A stretch of 58,418 nucleotides of DNA, from positions 1 through 58,418 of the forward strand of contig JAFEBH010000019.1 in NCBI GenBank assembly GCA_018242765.1, written 5' to 3'. The notes under the pieces are model-generated. The model made no database searches, was not told the origin of the DNA, and was given only the letters and a program-made list of their open reading frames with translations. This stretch comes from Nitrospira sp. (GTDB lineage Bacteria > Nitrospirota > Nitrospiria > Nitrospirales > Nitrospiraceae). The first letter of the stretch is position 1; each line of letters starts with the position of its first letter. Position numbers and translations under genes: made by a program. Below are positions 9,525 to 17,903 of the stretch, piece by piece.

Positions 9525-9865
9525 CCATCCAGTCCACACGCGTGTTCGTATTGACGCTCAGTCTTTCGTTCTTCTGTCTCAGCACCTCAACGGTCCTGGC
9601 AGAAAGTCCAAGTGCTCCGCCACCGACCACAGCTAGCGTCCCAACGACACCAGCAGCAACCCCTATGCCCCCTGGGATGAGCCAAAACAGTGGAGCATTT
9701 TCGCTCCTCACAGGGACAGCTCGTGACGCCTGCGAAGCCATGCTCTGTCTGTCCGCGATTGGGTCGGCTCCCGCCGAGTGCGCCTCGTCGTTAGCCAAGT
9801 ACCACGCGGCGCAGATGTTTGGCGGCGGCCCCGCATTTTTAGCCGCCTGTCCGCTGGTGCGCTGA
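9521..9865 (+). CDS. trbM: TrbM/KikA-like periplasmic conjugation protein
   Basis: This 114-residue protein has a signal peptide (cleavage near VLAES), a Pro/Thr-rich linker, and the short Cys-rich TrbM motif: DACEAMLCLS, ECASSLAKYHA and a terminal AACPL. The conserved cysteines fit an oxidised periplasmic fold. TrbM follows trbL in RP4, as here, and overlaps it by 4 bp (ATGA). Its exact role is not firmly known; related proteins are accessory to mating-pair formation. Confidence 0.85.
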   Translation: MTIQSTRVFVLTLSLSFFCLSTSTVLAESPSAPPPTTASVPTTPAATPMPPGMSQNSGAFSLLTGTARDACEAMLCLSAIGSAPAECASSLAKYHAAQMFGGGPAFLAACPLVR

Positions 9866-9873
9866 GGTCCGCA

Positions 9874-10335
9874 ATGATTGCTGCGGATCTGCCACCTCAG
9901 GACCAGGAACGAATCGTCTGCTCGATCACGGCTGCGGTGAAATACGAAGTCCCAGCCAATATCGTCCTGGCGGTCGCGGAGAAGGAAGGGGGCAAGCCGG
10001 GGCAATGGGTGAAGAATACCAACGGTACCTATGATGTGGGCCCCATGCAGTTCAACACATCCTATCTGCACCACTTGAAGCCTTACGGCATTACGGCTGT
10101 GGATGTTGAGCAAGCTGGCTGCTATCCGTATGAATTGGCAGCCTGGCGGTTACGATCCCATATCCTCCATGATAGAGGGGATCTCTGGACGCGAGTCGCC
10201 AATTACCATTCACGCACCCCGACACGGAATGCCCGCTATCGATCCAGTGTGATGCGCAAAGCGGCGAAGTGGGCCGAGTGGCTCACCGCGCGATTTACGA
10301 CCGTTCGGTTTGTCGATCATCTCAGCAAGAGATAG
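9874..10335 (+). CDS. trbN: TrbN-like lytic transglycosylase
   Basis: This 153-residue protein has the SLT/VirB1-like core: AVAEKEGGKPG, in which Glu38 is the expected catalytic acid, then GPMQFNTSYL and a C-terminal AVANYHSRTP-like segment (here RVANYHSRTP). Such enzymes open peptidoglycan locally to let the secretion channel through. No signal peptide is obvious at the chosen start. ATG 9874 follows GAGG at 9864-9867 and lies 8 bp after the trbM stop. The frame is open upstream, overlapping trbM out of phase. It is the last gene of the trb operon, as trbN is in RP4. Confidence 0.88.
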   Translation: MIAADLPPQDQERIVCSITAAVKYEVPANIVLAVAEKEGGKPGQWVKNTNGTYDVGPMQFNTSYLHHLKPYGITAVDVEQAGCYPYELAAWRLRSHILHDRGDLWTRVANYHSRTPTRNARYRSSVMRKAAKWAEWLTARFTTVRFVDHLSKR

Positions 10336-10476
10336 GGGCATGATCGCTCCCGATCATCCTCCCTGAATGATGACGACGACAGGATGGTGCGAGCCGCCTT
10401 GTATCCGAAAAATCCTTCCTCGTTGAGAGGCAACGCGATGGCTCGCTCCATTCGCTCTATGAATTTCTGTCATCGA

Positions 10477-10929
10477 TTATGACAAGCACCCGTTGTCGGC
10501 GAAGCTGTAATGGCCGGATTCGCCGATGATGACGTGGTCCAGCATCCTGATGCCGAGGATGTCGGCGGCCTGTTTCAGGCGGGTCGTGAGCTGCCGGTCC
10601 TCGCTGCTGGGCGTATGATCCCCTGAGGGGTGGTTATGCGCGCAGATGAAGCCGGCGGCATTCATGAGGATGAGAGGCTTGTACACCTCGCGCGGGTGAA
10701 CGATGGCCAGGGTGAGTGAGCCGATCGAGACGGTATTCATGCCGATGACGGCATTCTTCGCGTCCAACCCGATGACGATGAAATGCTCCCGGTCGAGATC
10801 CTGAAGCATGGGCCGCAGGAGCCGGTCGGCGTCCGCCGAGGATGAAAGCTTTTGCTCTGTGTAGGTTCCGCGCGTTTCGCGGACGAGCGAAATCCTGAAG
10901 CGGGGAATATATGTTGTCCGGTGTTGCAT
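10477..10929 (-). CDS. radC: RadC/JAB-domain protein (first copy)
   Basis: This 150-residue protein consists almost only of the RadC/JAB metalloprotease-like domain. It shows the JAMM motif HNHPSG (about residues 98-103) with the downstream metal-ligand Asp at about 111 (TPSSED), and an upstream acidic residue at about 49. The N-terminal helix-hairpin-helix of chromosomal RadC is missing, as usual for copies on mobile elements. ATG 10929 follows an AGGAGA site; the frame stays open for 20 more codons upstream without a better signal. It converges on trbN. A second copy lies at 35.6-36.1 kb. The biochemical role of these element-borne proteins is unclear. Confidence 0.92.
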   Translation of the reverse strand: MQHRTTYIPRFRISLVRETRGTYTEQKLSSSADADRLLRPMLQDLDREHFIVIGLDAKNAVIGMNTVSIGSLTLAIVHPREVYKPLILMNAAGFICAHNHPSGDHTPSSEDRQLTTRLKQAADILGIRMLDHVIIGESGHYSFADNGCLS

Positions 10930-10989
10930 CTTTCTCTCCTTTTTGAAGGTGGTGTTGCTCTGTCGCGGAGAGTTCAAGAGCAACATCAC

Positions 10990-11613
10990 CCCAGAGGAAA
11001 AAGGAGAGGAGAAGGCGGGCGTTGCCGGCGGGACACGACGCGGTGGGCGTGACTGAGCGTTTCACCAGAAGGCATGACCAGTGCGGTCGCGCCGGGGCGG
11101 GTTACGTCCGCCGGTGCAAAACCGGAAACATGATCGATTGCCGGACGGGACGAGCGTCATCCAACGTCAAGATCTACGCACCTGAGCTTCATGAAGCATT
11201 CATCCTCGGGGCGCTGCTTCGCGGCGGGTACCGCCCATTCGAGACAATCTTCCTTGGAGGTATGGCCGAAGCGGGAGCCGGGTGGCGGTGGAGCGTCACG
11301 GGACCAGCAGGCAGAGACGGCTTTCGAGACAATGCTGCGTGGACGGGCGGCCTGAAAGGCCGCGGCAGTCGCAGCCTGAAACAGTGGAGGATGACATGAA
11401 ACGGATGTCAGTTTTGAACTGGAGCGTCGCAGCGAGAAAGAACGTTGCGTCCTGTTTCAAACCGTGTCGTAGACTCTTATCCGGACGAAAGGAGGGAGCC
11501 TGCCCGCCAGAATGCCCTGGGGACGCGTGAAAACATCAGCCGGGTACACGTCCGCCAGACTTGACCGTTGACCACCGATGAAGCGGCTCCGGCACAACCC
11601 GGAACGGCTTCCG
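10990..11613. other. Stretch without a convincing gene
   Basis: About 620 bases lie between radC and hipB. A plus-strand frame at 11022-11399 is open (it contains HEAFILGALLRGGYRPFETIF) but has no good start signal and I do not recognise it. It could be a decayed small gene. No repeat or RNA gene was seen. Confidence 0.4.
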
Positions 11614-11814
11614 TTATGCCATCCCCAGGCATCTGAGGATTTTCAGGGCGGATTCCAACGTGATGGTCGTCCGTTGCTGCTCGAAGTCGTTGACGGTCGG
11701 CCCGCTGACGCCAGCAAGCACGGCCAGCTTCTTCTGGCTGAGTTTCTGTTCCTTGCGACGCTTTACCGCTTCTTCGACAAGGTCTTGCCAATCAAGGCGA
11801 AGGTTCCGTTCCAT
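11614..11814 (-). CDS. hipB: HipB-like XRE-family antitoxin
   Basis: This 66-residue protein carries a single Cro/C1-type helix-turn-helix (SQKKLAVLAGVSGPTVNDFEQ at about residues 26-46, with the recognition helix in its second half). It would bind operator DNA and HipA. It overlaps the 3' end of hipA by 52 bp and is read after it, the reverse of the classic hipB-hipA order. The family is usually somewhat longer (about 70-90 residues). Confidence 0.85.
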   Translation of the reverse strand: MERNLRLDWQDLVEEAVKRRKEQKLSQKKLAVLAGVSGPTVNDFEQQRTTITLESALKILRCLGMA

Positions 11815-12968
11815 CGCTTTTCCATATGGGTGAGAATTTCATCCTTTAATGACGGGCTCCCGATCCTGCCTTTCATCAAGGCTTCGCGGGCGGCGTGCCG
11901 ACGCTTCTCGAGCTGGTCTGCGGCCATCGCGATGGCCTCCGCCGACAATCCGAATTCCTGCCCCAGCTTGATCAGTGTCTGCGGCTTCAGGTTCCCCAAT
12001 GGAATGTTGTCGGCTCCGCCGATCGAGAGGGCGATGGTTTTGTACCCGTATAAAGATGCGGATACGGCGTCGTAAGCAGGTGATAACCGCATGCCGGCAT
12101 CCGTATGGACCATGGCAAAGTTCTTCAGATGCATGTCGGTATTGCCGAGCAGGAGTCCGGCCAGAATCCGCAGGTAGAGCCTATAGATTTCAGCGGGTAG
12201 GCAACCTGGTGTCTCGCGGATAAAATCCGCCATGCGTTTGTGGCTTCCGCCATATTTGGCGTCGGAAGGGTAACCCAGCAGCTGGTTAAACTCCTCGAAA
12301 TGGATCCGTTGCCCGTCCGCCGTCCGGTCAAAACGCTTGATGATGAGCGCCTGATCGGTCAAGCCCTCTATTGTTCCCATGTGCAGATCAACAATCTTGT
12401 CGTCGGGTAGTAGCGTCTTGAGCGTCATGGTCGTCAGGAATTCATTCGTTGTCAGATTCTCATGACGCGGCGATGGAAACTTTCCGATATGCGTGCTCAA
12501 TTCGCGCGCGCGCGCCGGACGGAATGTTCCATCCTGCTCGATCAGGGCCAGCTTGGGCTGGATACCCGAGAGCGAGGCCCGCCCGGCCATGACCGCCATG
12601 TCCATAGGATTGTCGGGTTTGATGATGCCGCGCTCCTGCGGTTCCGGATCGATCACGGAGACGGCGCCCGCGCAGTCCTGACCGAAGGCCAGCAGCAGTT
12701 CGAAGCGCGAGGCCCGGCGCTTGGCCAGCAGACGCGTCTGTGCTTCTTCCAGCCAGCCTTCGGCGACCAGATTGTCAAAGAATGGCGGCAGGCCGGACTC
12801 AGAGAGGAATGGCGCTGCCTGAAGAGGAAGGGTATGGGCTATGGACGGCTGACCTGATGACAGGTAGCTGTCATGGTAGGTAAAGGACGTCCGGTCCCCC
12901 GGTTCCTGGCGCAGGGTGCCGGCGAAGTGATCCTTATAATAGATATGTCCCCACAGTAAGTGAGCCAT
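11763..12968 (-). CDS. hipA: HipA-family serine/threonine kinase toxin
   Basis: This 401-residue HipA-type kinase belongs to a toxin family that phosphorylates translation factors such as glutamyl-tRNA synthetase to induce dormancy. Visible motifs are the Gly-rich segment SGIQPKL (134-140), the catalytic loop NTDMHLKN (276-283, Asp and Asn conserved) and the metal-binding segment SPAYDAVS (296-303). It is slightly shorter than E. coli HipA (440). ATG 12968 lies inside a perfect inverted repeat, suggesting autorepression at the start codon. hipB follows on the same strand with a 52-bp overlap. All key residues look intact. Confidence 0.95.
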   Translation of the reverse strand: MAHLLWGHIYYKDHFAGTLRQEPGDRTSFTYHDSYLSSGQPSIAHTLPLQAAPFLSESGLPPFFDNLVAEGWLEEAQTRLLAKRRASRFELLLAFGQDCAGAVSVIDPEPQERGIIKPDNPMDMAVMAGRASLSGIQPKLALIEQDGTFRPARARELSTHIGKFPSPRHENLTTNEFLTTMTLKTLLPDDKIVDLHMGTIEGLTDQALIIKRFDRTADGQRIHFEEFNQLLGYPSDAKYGGSHKRMADFIRETPGCLPAEIYRLYLRILAGLLLGNTDMHLKNFAMVHTDAGMRLSPAYDAVSASLYGYKTIALSIGGADNIPLGNLKPQTLIKLGQEFGLSAEAIAMAADQLEKRRHAAREALMKGRIGSPSLKDEILTHMEKRWNGTFALIGKTLSKKR

Positions 12969-12988
12969 GGTAAAGCATACTTTACCAT
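12967..12988. promoter_or_regulatory. Palindromic operator overlapping the hipA start
   Basis: Perfect 9-bp arms ATGGTAAAG and CTTTACCAT are separated by 4 bp, and the left arm includes the hipA start codon. A second, imperfect copy (GGGTAAAG ... ATAACCAT) lies about 40 bp upstream at 13008-13027. Paired operators bound by HipB are established for hip loci. That these are the HipB sites is inference from position and symmetry. Confidence 0.7.
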
Positions 12989-13118
12989 ACGTGCCATAGA
13001 TTCAAAAGGGTAAAGTATAGATAACCATTATTCATAATTAATTGTCCTAGTAAATTATGATTGACCAACTGGAGACCATAAGGAAAACCGCGACCGATCG
13101 TCATGACTACGCCGTCGG

Positions 13119-13292
13119 TCATGGTCGGGCGCGCGGCGATACGTCTCTGTAAGTGTCTCTCTCTGGAGTCATGCCGAGATCTCCGAATATTCGATCACAT
13201 CTCACGAGGGAGGAGTCCACGGTGATGCGGACCGCGATGTGACTGCCAAGAGGCTGATTCAAGTCTGCTGCGAACTCTCGATACATGTTCAT
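13119..13292 (-). CDS. Small hypothetical protein
   Basis: This 57-residue frame starts MNMYREFAADLNQPLGSH, with an AGGAGA site just before ATG 13292. No domain is recognised; the second half is charged. It lies between the hip locus and another small conserved gene on the same strand. The good start signal is the main evidence that it is real. Confidence 0.4.
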   Translation of the reverse strand: MNMYREFAADLNQPLGSHIAVRITVDSSLVRCDRIFGDLGMTPERDTYRDVSPRARP

Positions 13293-13359
13293 CGTGGATC
13301 TCCTTTCATATGGCGAAGGGACGCCCCCGGCGCGAGGGCCGAAGGCGTCCGATATCCGG

Positions 13360-13605
13360 TTAGTTCCTGGCCTGCTCCGTGATCCACACTTTCGCGTGGC
13401 CAAGGACGACCGTGACCGCTTCCAGATCGTTCAGGCTGAACGAGTCGGAGTGCTTCCACCCATCCGCCGTCTTATAGGAGCGGGTGATGGTCACGTTGTA
13501 GAACGCGCCCTTCTCCCCCTCGTTTTTCCAAATGCTCGCGGTAATGCTGCTGCACTTGAACTTCTCGACCGGCTGAGGTTTGGGTTGTTGATCGTGAGGT
13601 GCCAT
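13360..13605 (-). CDS. Small conserved accessory protein of mobile elements
   Basis: This 81-residue protein contains the pattern SIWKNEGEKGAFYNVTITRSY and, later, SFSLNDLEAVTVVLGHAKVWI. I know similar uncharacterised small proteins from plasmids and integrative elements; no function is established. An AAAGGAGA site precedes ATG 13605. The beta-strand-rich layout could suit a nucleic-acid-binding fold, but that is a guess. Confidence 0.65.
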   Translation of the reverse strand: MAPHDQQPKPQPVEKFKCSSITASIWKNEGEKGAFYNVTITRSYKTADGWKHSDSFSLNDLEAVTVVLGHAKVWITEQARN

Positions 13606-14090
13606 GGACTGTCTCCTTTAGTTAGAGTTGATGTGCTGACCTCTCACCAGGCGTGGAGGTCACACAGCGACGACAAAGGAGACAACGAGGACGAGGCGAC
13701 CTGGCGGACCGGCGGGCGCCCAGCGGAGGAATGACAGTGTACTGGCGTGATCGACGCAGCCCACCGGGGAAAGCCAGGGCCGAGGACGCACCCGCACAGG
13801 CACCACACGTCACGACCCAGGCCGGTCCCAAGTAAGCAGCTGCGAGCGGATCGCGGACACGAGGGAGAGATATGTGGAGTAGAAGACGATCCCATTCGTC
13901 ACTCGCACGGATGGAATGGGACCTGGTAGGCGATCGAACCGGCCTGGCCATCAGTGAGTGTGGCCGTCGAAGACCAGGCCTGGATTCATAGGAGCGGTGG
14001 GCAGTGACCCGGAAGGGACTGCTGCTTGGAGCGGCGTAAGAGGAACGGCGCGGGCCATTCACGCGGATCGACCACCGAGGATCCAGCCCA
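13606..14090. other. Stretch without a convincing gene
   Basis: About 480 bases. The long minus-strand frame across it (13622-14188) is Arg/Ser-rich and conflicts with the toxin remnant that overlaps its start. Nothing else was recognised. Confidence 0.4.
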
Positions 14091-14231
14091 TTATTCGAAC
14101 AGGTCGGCGTGCGTTCCCGTCTGTTCGAGAATGAAGAACCTGGAGTCAATTCTGTAGATGAGGAGATTGGCCCGCGCGAGTGTCGCAAGACAGAGAAGAA
14201 ACGTGACCCAAATGTCGAGGAGGCGTTTCAT
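14091..14231 (-). pseudogene. Remnant of a YafQ-like type II toxin
   Basis: A 46-codon frame ends in ANLLIYRIDSRFFILEQT then GTHADLFE-stop. This closely matches the C-terminal end of YafQ-family mRNA interferases (…LIYR…L…TGSHADLF). The first 20 codons (MKRLLDIWVTF...) do not look like the rest of the family, and a full toxin needs about 90 residues. The N-terminal half with most active-site residues is therefore missing, and no antitoxin is adjacent. It is a toxin fossil inside the toxin-antitoxin island. Confidence 0.6.
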
Positions 14232-14345
14232 CTTCTACCAAGACGGTCATGTTGAAGCAGAGCGATCAAAAGACACTCAGGAGAGGGTCGGTGGGGGATC
14301 ACTCGACATTCGTGTTCAGGCAGTGTTGTGAGACAGTGTCTGTAG

Positions 14346-14596
14346 GCTGAGCTGTAAAAACTAGAGTTCCATCTTTCAGACAGTGTCTGATTCTTGAGTG
14401 AGCCCGGCTGTTGAAATTTCAGAGTTGCCCGTCTCAGCTCTGGGGTGACAAATGCGACAATCCCCTTAACTCAGGGGCCGGAATACGGCAGGCCGCTGTA
14501 AGGATGGCACGAGTTGGAGTGATTGAGTCTGAGGTGACGTTTCCGATGAAATCTGACACTGTCTGACAGATCAAGTCTTGAGTTCTACAGCTGAGC
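14346..14596. repeat. Small element bounded by 45-bp imperfect inverted repeats
   Basis: The arms 14346-14390 and 14552-14596 are inverted copies matching at about 32 of 45 positions without gaps. Both contain the palindrome-like core GACAGTGTC/GACACTGTC, and AGCTGTA near the outer end. The 160 bp between them hold no clear gene. Size and layout resemble a MITE or a collapsed insertion sequence. No target-site duplication was confirmed by eye. Confidence 0.45.
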
Positions 14597-14916
14597 GGAC
14601 GATGCTGTTTGTACAGGATCGCTTTCGCTCTCCGAACCATGGTTTGTCCCAGCGCCGTGAGTCGTAGCTTCACGTTTCGTCAATCTCGTTCGTCCGTGCT
14701 TTGTGAATCCGCCGTTTCCGCTTAGCAGTTAGATAGCCTCGATCATCGTCGAGCTTGCCAACAGAGCGCGTAGGCGACCTCGATTAGCTTGCACTGAGGA
14801 TGCTGCTCAAGGAACATCAGAATGCCGGCTTGCATCGGAAACACGTGGAACGGCTGTAACAGATGGCGGTACCGGCCGTGAAGTTGGAGGACTGTTTCCA
14901 GAGCCGGAAGCGCATC
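14434..14916 (-). pseudogene. Decayed MarR-like winged-helix regulator
   Basis: Reading the minus strand from 14916, one frame gives LETVLQLHGRYRHLLQPFHV then FPMQAGILMFLEQHPQCKL, like the N-terminal half of a MarR-type regulator. The sense then moves to another frame (LTAKRKRRIHKARTNEIDE) and to a third (VKLRLTALGQTMVRRAKAIL), which match the wing and C-terminal helix region. At least two frameshifts break it. The 3' part overlaps the small inverted-repeat element. The assignment rests on pattern only. Confidence 0.45.
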
Positions 14917-15007
14917 ATTGTTTCATGGAGCAGTGATGCAGAAAGCGCTGCGGTAAAGAGGCCCCAAGGAATAGGCTGGAATCACAGCGGACCCATGCAG
15001 AATCGTC

Positions 15008-15526
15008 TCAACCCACGGCTACTGTGAGTTCGGGATGCATGGGGATGTGAATGGGTATAGACTTTTTTTTCGCTTTGATAGTGGGGAATTGTGAAGAGAC
15101 TCGACTGAGAATCGTGGCGGGGTCAATGACCTTGCCTTGCTCAATGAGCCACATTTCATAGAGACTCCGAATGAGGCGGTCATTGGCCACACCCAGGTTT
15201 TCTTCTCCCGTCTCCCATCGAGAGACCGTGGTTGGAGTGACGCCCAGGACGAGAGCGATATCTTTGGCTTTCTTCCTCATCTCTTTCCGGAGAAAACGAA
15301 ATTCAGGGCCACTCAGGATGTAGGGCTTCCGCAACAAAAACTCGGCGATTTTTGCATGAAGACCTGGCACATTCTCGATCTCAGGAAACTCTCGCTCGCA
15401 GGCTGAACAATGGAGGCTCAGCATCCCAAGCAAGAACACATTCTTCAGGCCGGATTCCGTGTAGTGATAGGGCTTTGCCTGTGCCCGCGTCGCCAGTGTT
15501 TCACCACAGTTTGGACAACACTCCAT
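15008..15526 (-). CDS. MqsA-like antitoxin (zinc finger plus helix-turn-helix)
   Basis: This 172-residue protein has the YgiT/MqsA layout. An N-terminal Cys4 zinc site (CPNC at residues 4-7, CSAC at about 41-44) is followed by a C-terminal helix-turn-helix (AKDIALVLGVTPTTVSRWET). MqsA antitoxins bind toxin through the zinc domain and DNA through the helix-turn-helix. It lies 12 bp after the DUF4258-type gene, forming a toxin-first operon. It is longer than E. coli MqsA (131), with an extra C-terminal tail of about 50 residues. Confidence 0.85.
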   Translation of the reverse strand: MECCPNCGETLATRAQAKPYHYTESGLKNVFLLGMLSLHCSACEREFPEIENVPGLHAKIAEFLLRKPYILSGPEFRFLRKEMRKKAKDIALVLGVTPTTVSRWETGEENLGVANDRLIRSLYEMWLIEQGKVIDPATILSRVSSQFPTIKAKKKSIPIHIPMHPELTVAVG

Positions 15527-15538
15527 TACGGTTCCCTT

Positions 15539-15868
15539 CTAAAAAGCGGTCACCAGCACAAGACCCTGTTTGGAGGGAGCCACTCGCACCGTTAACTCAT
15601 CTCCGTTGAGATCAATCCCGGCGATATCGTAATTCCAGGATTTTGTCTTATCGTTCCAAATCGGCGCTGAGCTTACGGTGCCCGTATGGAAGACTTCAAG
15701 AGCGTCCTGAACAGAAAAATCTCGTTCACGACTGCGTTTCTTGAAATGATCCGTCGGGATGAGCGAACAACTGCCCTCGAGAACTGCGCGTGCTAAGGCG
15801 CTGATGTCTGTGACGGACAATGCAGGGGGATTCTTTCCCTCATCGCTTTCCTGATCACAGCGTACCAT
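15539..15868 (-). CDS. DUF4258-family probable toxin
   Basis: This 109-residue protein contains the DUF4258 pattern: TDHFKKRSRERDFSVQD with a conserved His and Arg residues, then the strand WNYDIAGIDLNGDELTVRV and a final strand GLVLVTAF. The family is RelE/MqsR-like in context and is commonly encoded just before MqsA-type antitoxins, as here. Its target is not established. ATG 15868 is used; promoter and operator are expected in the upstream AT-rich stretch. Confidence 0.78.
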   Translation of the reverse strand: MVRCDQESDEGKNPPALSVTDISALARAVLEGSCSLIPTDHFKKRSRERDFSVQDALEVFHTGTVSSAPIWNDKTKSWNYDIAGIDLNGDELTVRVAPSKQGLVLVTAF

Positions 15869-16281
15869 AACTTAACACCATGTAAAGTCAGTCCGTCAAG
15901 CTCTTTTTGACGTGAATCAACTTCACTCGCAAGTCATTGTATTTTCAAGAGCTGTATAGAGTCTCGTTTCATGCGGCCCGCGATTACGCAAGTGCGCCGG
16001 TTCCTTCGTCTCTGTTGGCAACTTCAGTCTCATGTCAATGATGCGGCCCAATCGCTCAGTAGACTACATGAGTGATGAGCGCTCAAGCCGTTCTTGTTGA
16101 GCGAGGCTGAAAGTAGGGTCGCCGATTTTCGGCGACCCTACTTCATTGTCCATACTCGTAGCGAAGGAATGCACCGCTGACGCGGAACGTGACGCATTCT
16201 CGTGTTTGGTACGCAGGACTAGCCCGAATGACCGCAATGGATAAGAGACGAGGCGACCGAAAATGTTGGGATGACTCTCTC
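15869..16281. other. Intergenic stretch with one strong hairpin
   Basis: About 410 bases upstream of the DUF4258/MqsA-like pair and downstream of the higBA cluster. Apart from the hairpin at 16111-16143, nothing is recognised. Confidence 0.5.
16111..16143. terminator. Perfect 14-bp stem hairpin
   Basis: AAGTAGGGTCGCCG pairs exactly with CGGCGACCCTACTT around a 5-base loop (ATTTT). It follows the end of the minus-strand gene at 16282-16752. The stem is strong enough for an intrinsic terminator, but the U-tract is short on both strands, so a bidirectional or leaky terminator is the best reading. Confidence 0.6.
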
Positions 16282-16752
16282 TCAAGCAGCTTTCCCTCCA
16301 AGGCCTTCTGCTTCCTCGACATCAGTGGTGAAATCCAAGACGACCTGGATGGGTGCTTGCTCAGAGTGTTTATCGTTATAGACATCCACATCTGTCTTCA
16401 GCTGCAAACAGTCACCGACGATTTGCTTCCGCCTCTGCGCAAATGCCTTCTCCATGAAGGGCCGATCAGAATGATCCATTACGCCCCAAAAGGTGTACTG
16501 CACCCCGTGTTTCGTCACGCGTACCGCATGATTTACACGATAGCGCCGCCCGTACTTGTCCTTTCGATACTCTTCTCGTAGGGCCGTCGACATATCTTCA
16601 GCGAGCCGGTCGAGTGGGTCTATTTCTGGAATGGTCAGTAAGCCTCGTGCCACTCCCCATGCCACGGCATCACGAGCAGAAGTTGGAATATCACCGTTCT
16701 CGGCCTGATACCGATGCCAGATATGTTGCAGATCGTCATGATATTTAGACAT
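16282..16752 (-). CDS. Conserved hypothetical protein downstream of higBA
   Basis: This 156-residue soluble protein starts MSKYHDDLQHIWHRY, with AAGGAGA before ATG 16752. It is rich in charged residues, contains RYRVNHAVRVTKHGVQ and ends in an acidic tail. I know similar uncharacterised proteins from prophage and toxin-antitoxin neighbourhoods but cannot name a domain. It lies 10 bp after the ImmA/IrrE-fused antitoxin on the same strand. It could be a third partner of that module, for example the substrate or regulator of the protease. That is inference. Confidence 0.7.
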   Translation of the reverse strand: MSKYHDDLQHIWHRYQAENGDIPTSARDAVAWGVARGLLTIPEIDPLDRLAEDMSTALREEYRKDKYGRRYRVNHAVRVTKHGVQYTFWGVMDHSDRPFMEKAFAQRRKQIVGDCLQLKTDVDVYNDKHSEQAPIQVVLDFTTDVEEAEGLGGKAA

Positions 16753-16762
16753 TGCGATCTCC

Positions 16763-17887
16763 TTACAGAGAAACAGGAGCGATTTGGCCCCACCCATCGA
16801 CTACGGCGCCCGAAAGTGCATGATTGCGAACCCTGACCAACATTTTTGAAAAGATCGACCATTTATCGAGACGCCTCCTAAGTTGTCCCGCCACAACACC
16901 AGGATGGACCTGGAGCCGCTTGGCCAGTCCTAAGATATCGCGATCCGAAAAAAACGGGCTTTTCCGTTTGATGAAAGAGTCCATTTCGTGTTCGGGTACG
17001 CAGAATTCGCTTGCTGCAGCATTCGCTATCCGTTCTTCAGGCGGATTCTTTCCATCAGGGCTGGCTTTTTCCCCTTCAAGTTCGGCATCAATGATTTCCC
17101 TGTCTCGCCCGTGGGATTGGAGAACATGCTCGATCTCATGTCGAAGCACGAACCAATAGTTATCAATACGATCATAACGAAGGGACATGCCGATCACCGG
17201 AGTTTTTCCTAACCAAAAGCAAGCGCCATCGATTTTGGCCGTTGGCAAAGATTCCACGATCACATAGCGAACTCCAACTTCAGCGAGAATTCTTGGAACA
17301 TGCCGTACCTCTTCAGGGTCATACATGAGTTGGCGCAACTTATTCAGGGCCTCGCGCAGCGCCTTCTCTGAATAGTGATGCTTCAGCGGCATCTCCTTCG
17401 CTATCTGACGAGCACGGTGAAGCCATGCTAATTGGGCAGGAGTTACGTCATCGTAGGTGGACTTTTTTGCTGCGTGAGCCAAGTAGGGAACGTCGTCGAG
17501 ACTGGGCACGTCAAAAAACTTCACGACTTGAGCCTCGAGGAGAGCGACATTGCCATCAGTCAGCCACCCTCGTTTAATCATTTCGCGAATGGGATATTGG
17601 GATTGCAAGCGTGCCTTGCGTACGACGTTAGGATCAGGATCTCGTGCTTGAGACAAATCATATGCCTTCTGAAGATTGGCAAAAAACTCAGGAGAAACGT
17701 CGAATGCGCCGCCAAGAGCCTTCGCCATATCGGCAGTAATACCTCGCTTCCCAGAAATGATCATATTGACCGCCTGCTCAGGCACCCCGAGAACATACGC
17801 AAGATCACGCTGGCTCCAGTCGCGTGCCTCTAGCTCTTCCCGAATGAAGTAACCAGGCGGCGGTACATCAGTAATATTGTCGATCAT
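16763..17887 (-). CDS. higA: HigA-type antitoxin fused to ImmA/IrrE metalloprotease domain
   Basis: This protein of about 374 residues has two parts. An N-terminal XRE helix-turn-helix (about 24-55, SQRDLAYVLGVPEQAVNMII) is typical of HigA antitoxins. A C-terminal zinc-protease domain of the ImmA/IrrE type carries HEIEH at about 250-254. Such fusions usually sit beside HigB toxins, and the protease part may control antitoxin or repressor turnover. A start at 17911 would overlap higB by 8 bp, but GGAGG is better spaced for ATG 17887. Confidence 0.9.
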   Translation of the reverse strand: MIDNITDVPPPGYFIREELEARDWSQRDLAYVLGVPEQAVNMIISGKRGITADMAKALGGAFDVSPEFFANLQKAYDLSQARDPDPNVVRKARLQSQYPIREMIKRGWLTDGNVALLEAQVVKFFDVPSLDDVPYLAHAAKKSTYDDVTPAQLAWLHRARQIAKEMPLKHHYSEKALREALNKLRQLMYDPEEVRHVPRILAEVGVRYVIVESLPTAKIDGACFWLGKTPVIGMSLRYDRIDNYWFVLRHEIEHVLQSHGRDREIIDAELEGEKASPDGKNPPEERIANAAASEFCVPEHEMDSFIKRKSPFFSDRDILGLAKRLQVHPGVVAGQLRRRLDKWSIFSKMLVRVRNHALSGAVVDGWGQIAPVSL

Positions 17888-17903
17888 CTGATTTCCCTCC
17901 GTC

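Noticed and set aside
13622..14188. 188-codon minus-strand frame
   Set aside because: Ser/Arg-rich and without a start signal; it conflicts with the YafQ-like remnant in another frame.
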